Shown one piece after another: positions 8,531 to 15,058 of a DNA stretch of 64,000 bases (its first letter is position 1; the number at the start of each line of letters is the position of its first letter). The position numbers and the translations under genes were made by a program. Below the pieces are notes generated by a model. It saw only the letters and a program-made list of their open reading frames with translations, did not search any database and was not told the DNA's origin. Origin of the DNA: an uncultured Clostridia bacterium (lineage in GTDB: Bacteria; Bacillota; Clostridia; Oscillospirales; QAKW01); contig CALWYZ010000006.1 in NCBI GenBank assembly GCA_944385895.1, positions 1 to 64,000 of the forward strand, given 5' to 3'.

Positions 8531-8547
8531 CGCTTGATTTTCAAGCG
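8531..8547 (-). promoter_or_regulatory. pause-type hairpin overlapping the leader peptide stop
   Basis: CGCTTGA and TCAAGCG form a perfect 7-bp stem with a 3-nt loop covering the last leader codons and stop. In leader-peptide attenuators the first hairpin at the leader stop pauses polymerase. Whether it also pairs alternatively with the terminator arm needs folding. Confidence 0.5.
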
Positions 8548-8603
8548 GATTTTGCGCACAGACAGTCCGTATATGAATAGTAGTAAAATCGATTGATATA
8601 CAT
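8541..8603 (-). CDS. Tyr/Phe-rich leader peptide of the aromatic operon
   Basis: A 20-codon frame starts with ATG 25-30 nt after the predicted transcription start, preceded by AAAGAAAGG. Its sequence begins MYINRFYYYSY, so six of the first eleven residues are Tyr or Phe, including three consecutive Tyr codons (TAC TAC TAT). It ends at a TGA inside a small hairpin and is followed by a strong terminator before pheA. This is the expected design of a leader peptide whose translation stalls when charged tRNA-Tyr or tRNA-Phe is scarce, allowing readthrough. It is too short for usual gene callers. Function is inferred from composition and position. Confidence 0.8.
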   Translation of the reverse strand: MYINRFYYYSYTDCLCAKSA

Positions 8604-8636
8604 TGTAAATCCGTGCACCTTTCTTTATTTTTAATA

Positions 8637-8665
8637 ATAATACATCAATCTTCCCTGTTTGTCAA
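8637..8665 (-). promoter_or_regulatory. promoter of the aromatic operon
   Basis: TTGACA (8660-8665) and TATTAT (8637-8642) are separated by exactly 17 bp on the minus strand. Transcription should begin near 8630, about 27 nt before the leader peptide ATG, giving a leader of about 200 nt. Confidence 0.85.
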
Positions 8666-8680
8666 TGAAAAATTCAAATT

Positions 8681-8698
8681 TGTGAATAAAAATTCACA
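8681..8698. terminator. short AT-rich inverted repeat at the end of the DeoR-type gene
   Basis: TGTGAAT and ATTCACA form a perfect 7-bp inverted repeat with a 4-base loop, covering the stop codon of the regulator gene and lying 16 bp upstream of the aromatic operon -35 box. It could be a weak terminator of the regulator gene or a protein-binding site for the downstream promoter; T-rich sequence follows on the minus strand. Confidence 0.4.
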
Positions 8699-9425
8699 CG
8701 ATAAGCTTGTGCGCACATTCAAAATCAGGATTTTTATCCGTGATCATAAGGTCAACGCCGCTTGACCTTGTTACGAAAAAAGCTGCGCTTTTATTGAATT
8801 TCGAGCTGTCGCACAGCAGTATTTTTTTATCCGTGCCCGAAAATACCGCCCGCCGAAGCTCGGTTTCCGTCTGGGAGTAGTCGGTGACGATCCCGGTTTC
8901 GCTGACTGCTGACGAGGAGAAAAACATTATGTCGAAGTGAAAATCTCCGGCGTATTTTATCGCGCGGCTCCCGACAAAGCAAAGCGAGCTTTCTATGAGC
9001 CTGCCGCCCGTACAGTGTACGTCAAATCCGAAATCGGCAAGCTTTGCGGGAAGCACGGCGCTGTTTGTGACAACAGTCAGATTTTTTCTGTTACGGAGAA
9101 AATCGCCTATGTGCATACATGACGTTGAGCCGTCTATAAACACGGTATCGCCGTCTGACACAAGCTTTGCCGCGGCTCGGCTCATGCGTATTTTTATTTC
9201 CCGTCCCGACCCCGTGCGAAAATCAAACGGCACCGCAAGTCTTCTGTCGTTTACTATCGCCGCTCCTCCGTGGCTTCGCTGTATAAGTCCGCGCCGCGCA
9301 AGCTCAGAGAGGTCTCTGCGTATTGTCGGCAGACTTGCGTACAGACTGTCTGCAAGATAGCCGACCGTTGCATATTCTTTTTCGTTAAGTATTTCAATTA
9401 TCTTTTCCTGCCGCTCGTTTTTCAT
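8694..9425 (-). CDS. DeoR/GlpR-family transcriptional repressor
   Basis: The N-terminal 60 residues form a DeoR-type winged helix (ATVGYLADSLYASLPTIRRDLSELARRGLIQRSHGGA), and the rest is the sugar-phosphate-sensing DeoR C-terminal domain with the VFIDGSTSC segment. I chose the ATG at 9425 (MKNERQ) because AGGTGAAG lies 5 nt upstream; a TTG 11 codons earlier is less likely. It is divergent from the HAD phosphatase and the glycerol-1-phosphate dehydrogenase-like gene, with overlapping promoters and an inverted repeat between them, so it most likely represses that pair and itself. The effector is unknown; family members respond to phosphorylated sugars. Confidence 0.9.
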   Translation of the reverse strand: MKNERQEKIIEILNEKEYATVGYLADSLYASLPTIRRDLSELARRGLIQRSHGGAAIVNDRRLAVPFDFRTGSGREIKIRMSRAAAKLVSDGDTVFIDGSTSCMHIGDFLRNRKNLTVVTNSAVLPAKLADFGFDVHCTGGRLIESSLCFVGSRAIKYAGDFHFDIMFFSSSAVSETGIVTDYSQTETELRRAVFSGTDKKILLCDSSKFNKSAAFFVTRSSGVDLMITDKNPDFECAHKLIV

Positions 9426-9433
9426 ATCTTCAC

Positions 9434-9523
9434 CTGACTGATTTTGATTGTTTATCAATTTTACAGCCGAATATTGACCGATTGATACATTTATATTATA
9501 ATAAATCAGTCAGAATAAATCAA
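9434..9523. promoter_or_regulatory. overlapping divergent promoters with inverted-repeat operator
   Basis: The plus promoter is TTGACC (9474-9479), 17 bp, TATAAT (9497-9502), and the minus promoter is TTGATT (9518-9523), 17 bp, TATAAT (9495-9500), so the two -10 boxes overlap. CTGACTGATTT (9434-9444), at the regulator's RBS, recurs inverted as AAATCAGTCAG (9503-9513), inside the minus promoter spacer and just after the plus -10. These are good candidates for DeoR half-sites that could loop and shut both promoters. Confidence 0.75.
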
Positions 9524-9538
9524 TAGGAGACTGCAGAT

Positions 9539-10261
9539 GTGGATATATCGAAAATAAAGCTTATCGCCTTTGACCTTGACGGCACGCTCACTCAGCATAA
9601 AAGCCCGCTGACAGAGCAAAACCGCGCCGTTTTGGAGGCGCTGTCAAAAAAATATAAGCTGATTATGGCGGGCGCGGGCATGTGCCGCAGAATTTTTGAG
9701 CAGATGGGGCGGTTTCCGATAGATATAATCGGAAATTACGGAATGCAGTACGCGCAGTATGACGAAACTACGCGCGATCTTGTCATTAAGGAGGATAACA
9801 CCGCGCCGTGCGACAGAGCGTCTGTTGAAAAACGGGTGAGCGCGCTGCGTAAAAAATACGGATATACTTATTTTGCGGGCGACAGCGTTGAATACCATTC
9901 CTCCGGTTGCGTCACTTTTCCGCTGCTGGGAACAAAAGCGAAAATCGAGGATAAGCTCGCTTTCGATCCTGACAGGTCAAAGCGGTGCGCGATCTATGAC
10001 GACGTTAAGTCGGTATTCCCCGATTACACCGTGTTTGTCGGCGGTTCTTCCTCATTTGATATGGCGCCGTTTCCCTATAATAAATACTATGCACTGGACA
10101 AATACTGCAAAGAGCACGGGTATTTGCACGATGACGTCGCATATGTCGGCGATGATTACGGTCCCGGCGGCAACGATGAATCGGTGTACCTGTCCGATTT
10201 CAATTTTGTGACGACAGACGATTACATGGGTTTTCCAGAAATAATGAAAAAATTTCTGTAA
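9539..10261 (+). CDS. HAD-superfamily phosphatase, phosphomannomutase/SPP-like (subfamily IIB)
   Basis: Motif I is FDLDGTLT (residues 11-18) with both catalytic Asp residues, followed by a IIB-type cap and a C-terminal metal-binding GDDYGPGGND. The GSSSFDMAPFPYNKYYAL stretch resembles cofactor-independent eukaryote-type phosphomannomutases and sugar-phosphate phosphatases. The start is GTG, with AGGAG 10 nt upstream; an overlapping ATG one base earlier is out of frame. It lies 14 bp before the glycerol-1-phosphate dehydrogenase-like gene and shares its promoter. Substrate is not determined; a small phosphorylated polyol or sugar from the neighbouring dehydrogenase is a reasonable guess. Confidence 0.85.
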   Translation: MDISKIKLIAFDLDGTLTQHKSPLTEQNRAVLEALSKKYKLIMAGAGMCRRIFEQMGRFPIDIIGNYGMQYAQYDETTRDLVIKEDNTAPCDRASVEKRVSALRKKYGYTYFAGDSVEYHSSGCVTFPLLGTKAKIEDKLAFDPDRSKRCAIYDDVKSVFPDYTVFVGGSSSFDMAPFPYNKYYALDKYCKEHGYLHDDVAYVGDDYGPGGNDESVYLSDFNFVTTDDYMGFPEIMKKFL

Positions 10262-10275
10262 GGAGGAATTTTTTA

Positions 10276-11547
10276 ATGGACATAAACGAGCTTTTGAAAG
10301 GCAGAAAAAACTGCGGGTGCAAAAAAGATCATAAGTGCGAAATCGAGCATGTCAGGATAGGCAGCGGTGTTATAAATGAGCTGCCGCAGCTGAGCCGGAA
10401 ATACAAAAATATTTTGATTGCTGCCGATAACAATACCTACCGCGTATGCGGCAGCCGTGTGGCAAAGCTGCTGGAGGATAAGACGGAGTGCGTCAAGGTG
10501 TTTGACGGACCGGGACTTCTGATCCCAAACGAGGATGCGATAGCAGGGCTCAGCGCATGTCTGACGCAGAAAACCGACCTTATAGTCGGCGTGGGCTCAG
10601 GGGTAATAAACGATCTTTGCAAATATGTCAGCTATAAAAATAATCTTCCGTATTTTATAGTGGCAACGGCGCCGTCAATGGATGGATTTGCATCATCAGG
10701 CGCCGCGATGATCACCAATAACATGAAAACCACCTTCAGCGCACACGTGCCGGCGGCTGTTATAGGCGACGTAGATGTTTTAAAAGAGGCGCCGATAGAA
10801 ATGATAAGGTCGGGGTTCGGAGATATTATAGGCAAGTATTCGGCGCTGTGCGACTGGAAGCTGTCCGAGCTTGTAAACGGCGAGTATATGTGCAAATATG
10901 TATATGACCTTACATATTCTACCGTTGAGCGTACAAAACAGCTTGCCGACGGCATAGAAAAGCGTGACGCCCAGGCAATAAAGACGCTTATGGAAGCGCT
11001 TGTTATTGTCGGTATAGCTATGGCGTATGTCGGGAATTCGCGTCCGGCCTCCGGCAGCGAGCATCATTTGTCTCATTACTTTGAAATCACCGGTATCATT
11101 AAAAACCGCGGATATTTGCTGCACGGAATAGATGTTGCGTATTCTGCGGTTCAGACTCAAAAGCTGCGCCAAAAAATCATCGCACTTGGCACGATGCCGG
11201 ATAAAACTTATGTATTTGACCGTGCAAAGTGGGAAGAACATATTCGTAAAAGCTACGGTTTTGCCGCAGACGGAGTGATAGAGCTTCAGGATAAACTGGG
11301 ACTTTATAATGCCGGGCTTGAAAAAATCTACCGAGAAAAATGGGATAAAATAATTGAAATACTAAAACAAGCCCCGTCTGCTGAAAATCTTTGCGGCGTG
11401 CTTGATACAGTGGGAATAAACTATGCGGATTTTGAAAAGTTTTACGGCAGGGACGTTATAGACGATGCTGTGCTGTATGCAAAGGATCTTAAAGACAGAT
11501 ATACGGTTTTATGGCTGTATTTTACACTTTTTGCAGACAGTAAATAA
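10276..11547 (+). CDS. sn-glycerol-1-phosphate dehydrogenase-like protein (AraM/EgsA family)
   Basis: This is an iron-alcohol-dehydrogenase-fold protein of the AraM/EgsA family, whose characterised members reduce dihydroxyacetone phosphate to sn-glycerol 1-phosphate. The nucleotide-binding segment VGVGSGVINDLCKY near 104, the TAPSMDGFASSGAAM motif, and the metal ligands in DIIGK and GSEHHLSHYFE fit that family. The N terminus carries extra cysteine/histidine-rich residues (KNCGCKKDHKCEIEH), seen in some members. It follows the HAD phosphatase with a strong AAGGAGG and is the last gene before a terminator. In Bacillus the product feeds heptaprenylglyceryl phosphate synthesis by PcrB; no pcrB is nearby, so its use here is open. 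Confidence 0.88.
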   Translation: MDINELLKGRKNCGCKKDHKCEIEHVRIGSGVINELPQLSRKYKNILIAADNNTYRVCGSRVAKLLEDKTECVKVFDGPGLLIPNEDAIAGLSACLTQKTDLIVGVGSGVINDLCKYVSYKNNLPYFIVATAPSMDGFASSGAAMITNNMKTTFSAHVPAAVIGDVDVLKEAPIEMIRSGFGDIIGKYSALCDWKLSELVNGEYMCKYVYDLTYSTVERTKQLADGIEKRDAQAIKTLMEALVIVGIAMAYVGNSRPASGSEHHLSHYFEITGIIKNRGYLLHGIDVAYSAVQTQKLRQKIIALGTMPDKTYVFDRAKWEEHIRKSYGFAADGVIELQDKLGLYNAGLEKIYREKWDKIIEILKQAPSAENLCGVLDTVGINYADFEKFYGRDVIDDAVLYAKDLKDRYTVLWLYFTLFADSK

Positions 11548-11562
11548 TTTGGAATTTTTAAA

Positions 11563-11583
11563 AAGCGGAGTAATACTCCGCTT
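11563..11583 (+). terminator. intrinsic terminator after the AraM-type gene
   Basis: AAGCGGAG and CTCCGCTT form a stem with a 5-base loop, followed by an uninterrupted T run. Confidence 0.9.
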
Positions 11584-11619
11584 TTTTTTATATACTTTAG
11601 ATGAGAGTGCCACCTCAAT

Positions 11620-11648
11620 TTGACAAATATCTCAGGCTTTGATATAAT
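11620..11648 (+). promoter_or_regulatory. promoter of the ATP-grasp/PHP/deacetylase genes
   Basis: TTGACA and TATAAT match consensus exactly with a 17-bp spacer, 29 bp upstream of the ATP-grasp ATG. Confidence 0.88.
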
Positions 11649-11677
11649 TCTACATAATATAAATTACGGAGAAGAAT

Positions 11678-12802
11678 ATGACGGCTATTGTCACCGACGT
11701 ACATTATAGAATGTCGACAGCACTTATACGCGATCTTGCAGACGCAGGAGTAAATGTTATCGCCTGCGAATATGACTGCTTTAGCGATCCTGTCGGTTTT
11801 TATTCACGTGGTGTATCAAGGCGTCAGGTCATATCTTATGATGATGCAGTACAGCAGCTGCTTATGCTTTGCAAGGACGTTTATCAGAGTACGGGCTGCA
11901 AGCCGGCGCTTATGCCGGTCGGGGCAAAAACCCTTGAGGCGGTAAGCCGCAGCAGGGACAGATTCAAAGAGGTGTGCGGGATTGCGGTGCCTGATATAGA
12001 GCAGCTGGAGCTGTTCAATGACAAGGCGGCGGTTTCGCGGCTTGCCCAAAAGCTGTCGGTCCCGGTGCCGGCTCAGTACGAGCTTTCAGACAAGATTATT
12101 TATCCGGTGGTAGTAAAACCGGTTTGCGGTGAAAAAGCGGGACTGACTGCGGCGCAGCGGTATGTTATAGCCTCAAGCACAGCCCGGCTTGAGCAGGCGT
12201 ATGAAAAATTTTATAAACTGACAGGACAAAAACCTATTATATGCGAATATCTGAGCGGCGGGGGTGCAGGCTGCTCAGTTGTGGCGGTAAACGGTAGGGT
12301 TGCGGCGCATATATGTCATAGACGCATACGGGAGTATCCCGTGTCGGGTGGGCCGTCCAGCTGCTGTGAAAAAATAGAGTCGGATCAGCTTTTAAAATAC
12401 GCGTCAGCAATGATAGAGCATACGGGCTATACGGGTGTTGCCATGTTTGAATTTAAAGCAGACGCGCGGGGTGAGTACAGGCTTCTTGAAATAAATCCGA
12501 GAGTGTGGGGAACATATCCGCTGACACGCGTGAGCGGGAGCAATTTTTCATATATTTGGTTTTTGGCAAGCCTTGGTTTGCCGCTTTGTAAATTTGAGGG
12601 CGGAAAATCAGTTAAAATGGTGTACTATCCCTCTGATTTTGCCGCGATGCTGGGATATTTGAAGCGGGCTCAACCCGGCAAATTTTTTGCCGGACTTTGT
12701 GATCTTATAAATCCGAGGGTCAAAAACGGACTTAGCGAAAAAGGCGACAGGGCTCCGTACAGGGCTTATCTTCGATCGATTTTGAAACGAGGACGTAAAT
12801 GA
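11678..12802 (+). CDS. ATP-grasp domain protein (carboxylate-amine ligase type)
   Basis: The 374-residue chain has an N-terminal preATP-grasp fold, a central ATP-grasp domain (YPVVVKPVCGEKAG near 143, VFEF-like VAMFEFKADARGEYRLLEINPRVWGTYP near 250) with the metal-binding E and N of LEINPR. Such enzymes join a carboxylate to an amine or thiol through an acylphosphate. The substrate cannot be recognised; related proteins work in peptide or cell-surface modification. ATG follows GGAGAAG. The last bases and stop are part of a 23-bp sequence repeated at the start of the following PHP gene. It appears cotranscribed with the PHP protein and a polysaccharide deacetylase. Confidence 0.85.
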   Translation: MTAIVTDVHYRMSTALIRDLADAGVNVIACEYDCFSDPVGFYSRGVSRRQVISYDDAVQQLLMLCKDVYQSTGCKPALMPVGAKTLEAVSRSRDRFKEVCGIAVPDIEQLELFNDKAAVSRLAQKLSVPVPAQYELSDKIIYPVVVKPVCGEKAGLTAAQRYVIASSTARLEQAYEKFYKLTGQKPIICEYLSGGGAGCSVVAVNGRVAAHICHRRIREYPVSGGPSSCCEKIESDQLLKYASAMIEHTGYTGVAMFEFKADARGEYRLLEINPRVWGTYPLTRVSGSNFSYIWFLASLGLPLCKFEGGKSVKMVYYPSDFAAMLGYLKRAQPGKFFAGLCDLINPRVKNGLSEKGDRAPYRAYLRSILKRGRK

Positions 12803-12857
12803 GCAGTGCTGCATGCAGTGATCATTTTTAAAATTTTTGAAACGAGGACGTAAATGA
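12780..12857. repeat. 23-bp direct repeat duplicating a stop/RBS/start junction
   Basis: The sequence TTTTGAAACGAGGACGTAAATGA occurs at 12780-12802 and again at 12835-12857 with no mismatch. The first copy encodes the last residues and TGA stop of the ATP-grasp protein. The second supplies GAGGACG and the ATG of the PHP gene. Between them, the first copy's ATG opens a ten-codon frame that ends at TAA. The layout suggests that an original ATGA overlap was duplicated and separated by 55 bp. Confidence 0.95.
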
Positions 12858-13570
12858 TATTAAAAGCCGATTTGCATGTGCATACAACCGCTTCAGACGG
12901 TCGTTGCAATATCGATGAGCTTATTTCCCGGGCAAAGAAATGCGGGCTGGACGCCATGGCGATTTGTGATCACAACATGTGCACTCCCCTGCCCGAAACC
13001 GATTTTATCCTTATACCGGCCACTGAGATCTCCACAAACGTGGGGCATGTTGTCGGTCTTTACGTTACGGATATCGATTTTGAGAGGCTGCGCGCAAACG
13101 GTATTGCTGATGCGGCGGCTGCGGTAGAGCAGATCCACGCCCGAAACGGTCTTGCGGTACTTGCGCACCCGTTTGAGTATAAAAGCGCAGTAAAAGAAAA
13201 ATTTGACGGTATTGCATTTGATTTTATAGAGACGGCAAACTCACGCGCGCCGATGAAAATTAAAAACGCAAACGAACTTGCTGTCATGTACGCGCAGTCT
13301 CGAAAACTCCCTCAGACCGGAGGCAGCGATGCGCACGGAAGCGACGAGCTGGGCGGGTCGTACACCGAGATAGAGTGTGACAGCGCGCTGCAGCTTGAAT
13401 CGGCTCTCAGACAGGGCAAAACCCGCGCAGTGTTTGTAAGGCGCTGCCGGTGGATACAAAAAGGAAAAACACGTCTCAACCTTTCCCGAAAAAACCCTAA
13501 TCCTAAAAAGACCGCAAAATCACTTGTGTATTTTGCATACACGCTTTTGCGTGAAATATTTGATTTATAA
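12854..13570 (+). CDS. PHP-domain metal-dependent phosphoesterase
   Basis: PHP-fold hydrolase with the four metal-binding signatures: DLHVHTTASDG (residues 6-16), CDHN near 38, PATEIS near 57 and the C-terminal GGSDAHG. Stand-alone PHP proteins of this size hydrolyse phosphomonoesters or nucleotides; PHP YciV/TrpH-like enzymes degrade 3'-phosphorylated nucleotides. The start uses GAGGACG 5 nt upstream, carried by the second copy of the 23-bp repeat. It lies between the ATP-grasp protein and a deacetylase, whose RBS AAGGAGG begins right at its stop, so the three genes are probably cotranscribed. The precise substrate is unknown. Confidence 0.87.
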   Translation: MILKADLHVHTTASDGRCNIDELISRAKKCGLDAMAICDHNMCTPLPETDFILIPATEISTNVGHVVGLYVTDIDFERLRANGIADAAAAVEQIHARNGLAVLAHPFEYKSAVKEKFDGIAFDFIETANSRAPMKIKNANELAVMYAQSRKLPQTGGSDAHGSDELGGSYTEIECDSALQLESALRQGKTRAVFVRRCRWIQKGKTRLNLSRKNPNPKKTAKSLVYFAYTLLREIFDL

Positions 13571-13583
13571 GGAGGTTTGAAAC

Positions 13584-14918
13584 ATGTCGCTTGTGACAAA
13601 GGCGATAGGCTGTGCAAAAAAGATAAAACATCGGTTTTCCGACAGAGCCCGGCAAAATCGGCCGGTTTACCTCTGTCCTGTTCGCCGTATAGAACGCGTG
13701 GCTCTGAATGAACGTGTGGCGGCTATGACCTTTGACGACGGGCCTTGCGCTCTGCCGGCAAATCCGTCAGACAACGGGAAACCGCTTACGCTCAATCTGA
13801 TTGAAACGCTTGAAAAATACGGTGCGCGCGGCACTTTTGACGCTGTGGGCGATACGTCTCAAAACTATCCGGATAAACCCGGTAAAGAGGGCTCGGTATT
13901 TTGGGGCGGGATCAAGTTTGACCATTATCCCGATTTCGGCAAAGACAGCTTCGGCGGTGTAAAAAACTGTCCCGAGCTTGTAAAGAGGATACTTGACGGC
14001 GGGCATGAGATCACAAGCCACACCTGGGCGCATGTTCTGTTCGGACCCAAGCCTCTGGTTTACGGACGGCGCGATCCGCTCAACAAAACAGAACAAGTAA
14101 TTTCAGATCTTACTGAAATGCATAGTTTCATGAAGGACAACTACGGCTATGACATAAAGCTTTCCAGACCGCCGCATTATGTAGACAATACCAAAGACGG
14201 ATTTTCCGCGTATGATGCATATGCGGTCATGGGGTATCAGTATCTTGCCGCAAGCTTTGACGGTGCGGGCTGGCTTCCGCTGTCGTCTTATGAGGCAGAG
14301 GTTGAGGCGACATGGAAACCTATAGAGCAAAAGCTTATGCAGGACCCGGATTATTTTTGCGGTCAGATAATATTCCAGAAGGACGGATACAATATGGCGC
14401 GCCGCTCACCGGTGGTGCACGGGCTTGAAAAACAGCTTGAGCTTTTGACTGAGTACGGCTATCGTATAGTGACTGTGTCAGAGCTTTTAAAGATGTGTCC
14501 GTTTGCCGACCTGAGTCCGGGCGACGAAAATTTCGGACATGCCAAAAAGCTGCTGGATATGGGTCTTTGTATCTGCTATCGTGACAATACGGTGCGGCAG
14601 CAGAATCTGCTGACGCGCGGGGAACTGGCGATGATGCTCAATGGCAGTAAAACCGCGTATAAGCGTATTGAGCTTGTGCGTGCAAGGAAAAATCCGGCAT
14701 CAGACGTATCCTTCAGACACCCGTATGCCGCTGCGATAGCCTGTGCAGTTGAAAACAGCGAGATGACACTGACCATGGGCAGGTTTGTGCCGAATATCCC
14801 GGTGACTCCGGCAGAGTTTGCCTCGGCGTGCAAAAAGCATTTCGGCTGCGATATAACTGCACCCACAGCTCCCGTTTCACGTGCTGCCGCCATAAGGGCG
14901 CTTTCAAACGCTCTGTGA
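13584..14918 (+). CDS. polysaccharide deacetylase-family protein with C-terminal SLH-like repeats
   Basis: NodB-type deacetylase domain in residues about 40-300, with TFDDGP near 50 (the metal-binding Asp pair) and HEITSHTWAH near 140 (metal-binding His residues). Residues about 305-444 contain two stretches resembling S-layer homology repeats, each with the F/A-D start, an A..L....G core and a TRGELAMML or TPAEFASAC ending. SLH repeats anchor proteins to cell wall polymers, yet no signal peptide is visible at the N terminus, which is basic but not hydrophobic. Either a different start or non-classical export is needed, or the repeats have another use. Strong AAGGAGG precedes ATG. Confidence 0.82.
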   Translation: MSLVTKAIGCAKKIKHRFSDRARQNRPVYLCPVRRIERVALNERVAAMTFDDGPCALPANPSDNGKPLTLNLIETLEKYGARGTFDAVGDTSQNYPDKPGKEGSVFWGGIKFDHYPDFGKDSFGGVKNCPELVKRILDGGHEITSHTWAHVLFGPKPLVYGRRDPLNKTEQVISDLTEMHSFMKDNYGYDIKLSRPPHYVDNTKDGFSAYDAYAVMGYQYLAASFDGAGWLPLSSYEAEVEATWKPIEQKLMQDPDYFCGQIIFQKDGYNMARRSPVVHGLEKQLELLTEYGYRIVTVSELLKMCPFADLSPGDENFGHAKKLLDMGLCICYRDNTVRQQNLLTRGELAMMLNGSKTAYKRIELVRARKNPASDVSFRHPYAAAIACAVENSEMTLTMGRFVPNIPVTPAEFASACKKHFGCDITAPTAPVSRAAAIRALSNAL

Positions 14919-14930
14919 TATAGACTTTAA

Positions 14931-14961
14931 AAAAACCGTGACCTTTAAGGTCACGGTTTTT
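14931..14961. terminator. intrinsic terminator, symmetrical
   Basis: A 15-bp perfect palindrome, AAAAACCGTGACCTT against its complement, ends the deacetylase gene and has A and T runs on both sides, so it can also stop transcription coming from fucI on the other strand. Confidence 0.92.
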
Positions 14962-15058
14962 ATATCTGAAATGTATTGCGTGATTTGTCTTGACACGCAT
15001 GAGTATAGGAGCTTTTTACTGCTCAGATACAGCGGCTTTTACTTTAATCAAACAAGAA

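Noticed and set aside
8456-8640. A T-box in front of pheA
   Set aside because: No GGTGGTACCGC-type sequence or stem I motifs are present; the leader peptide with a terminator explains the region better.
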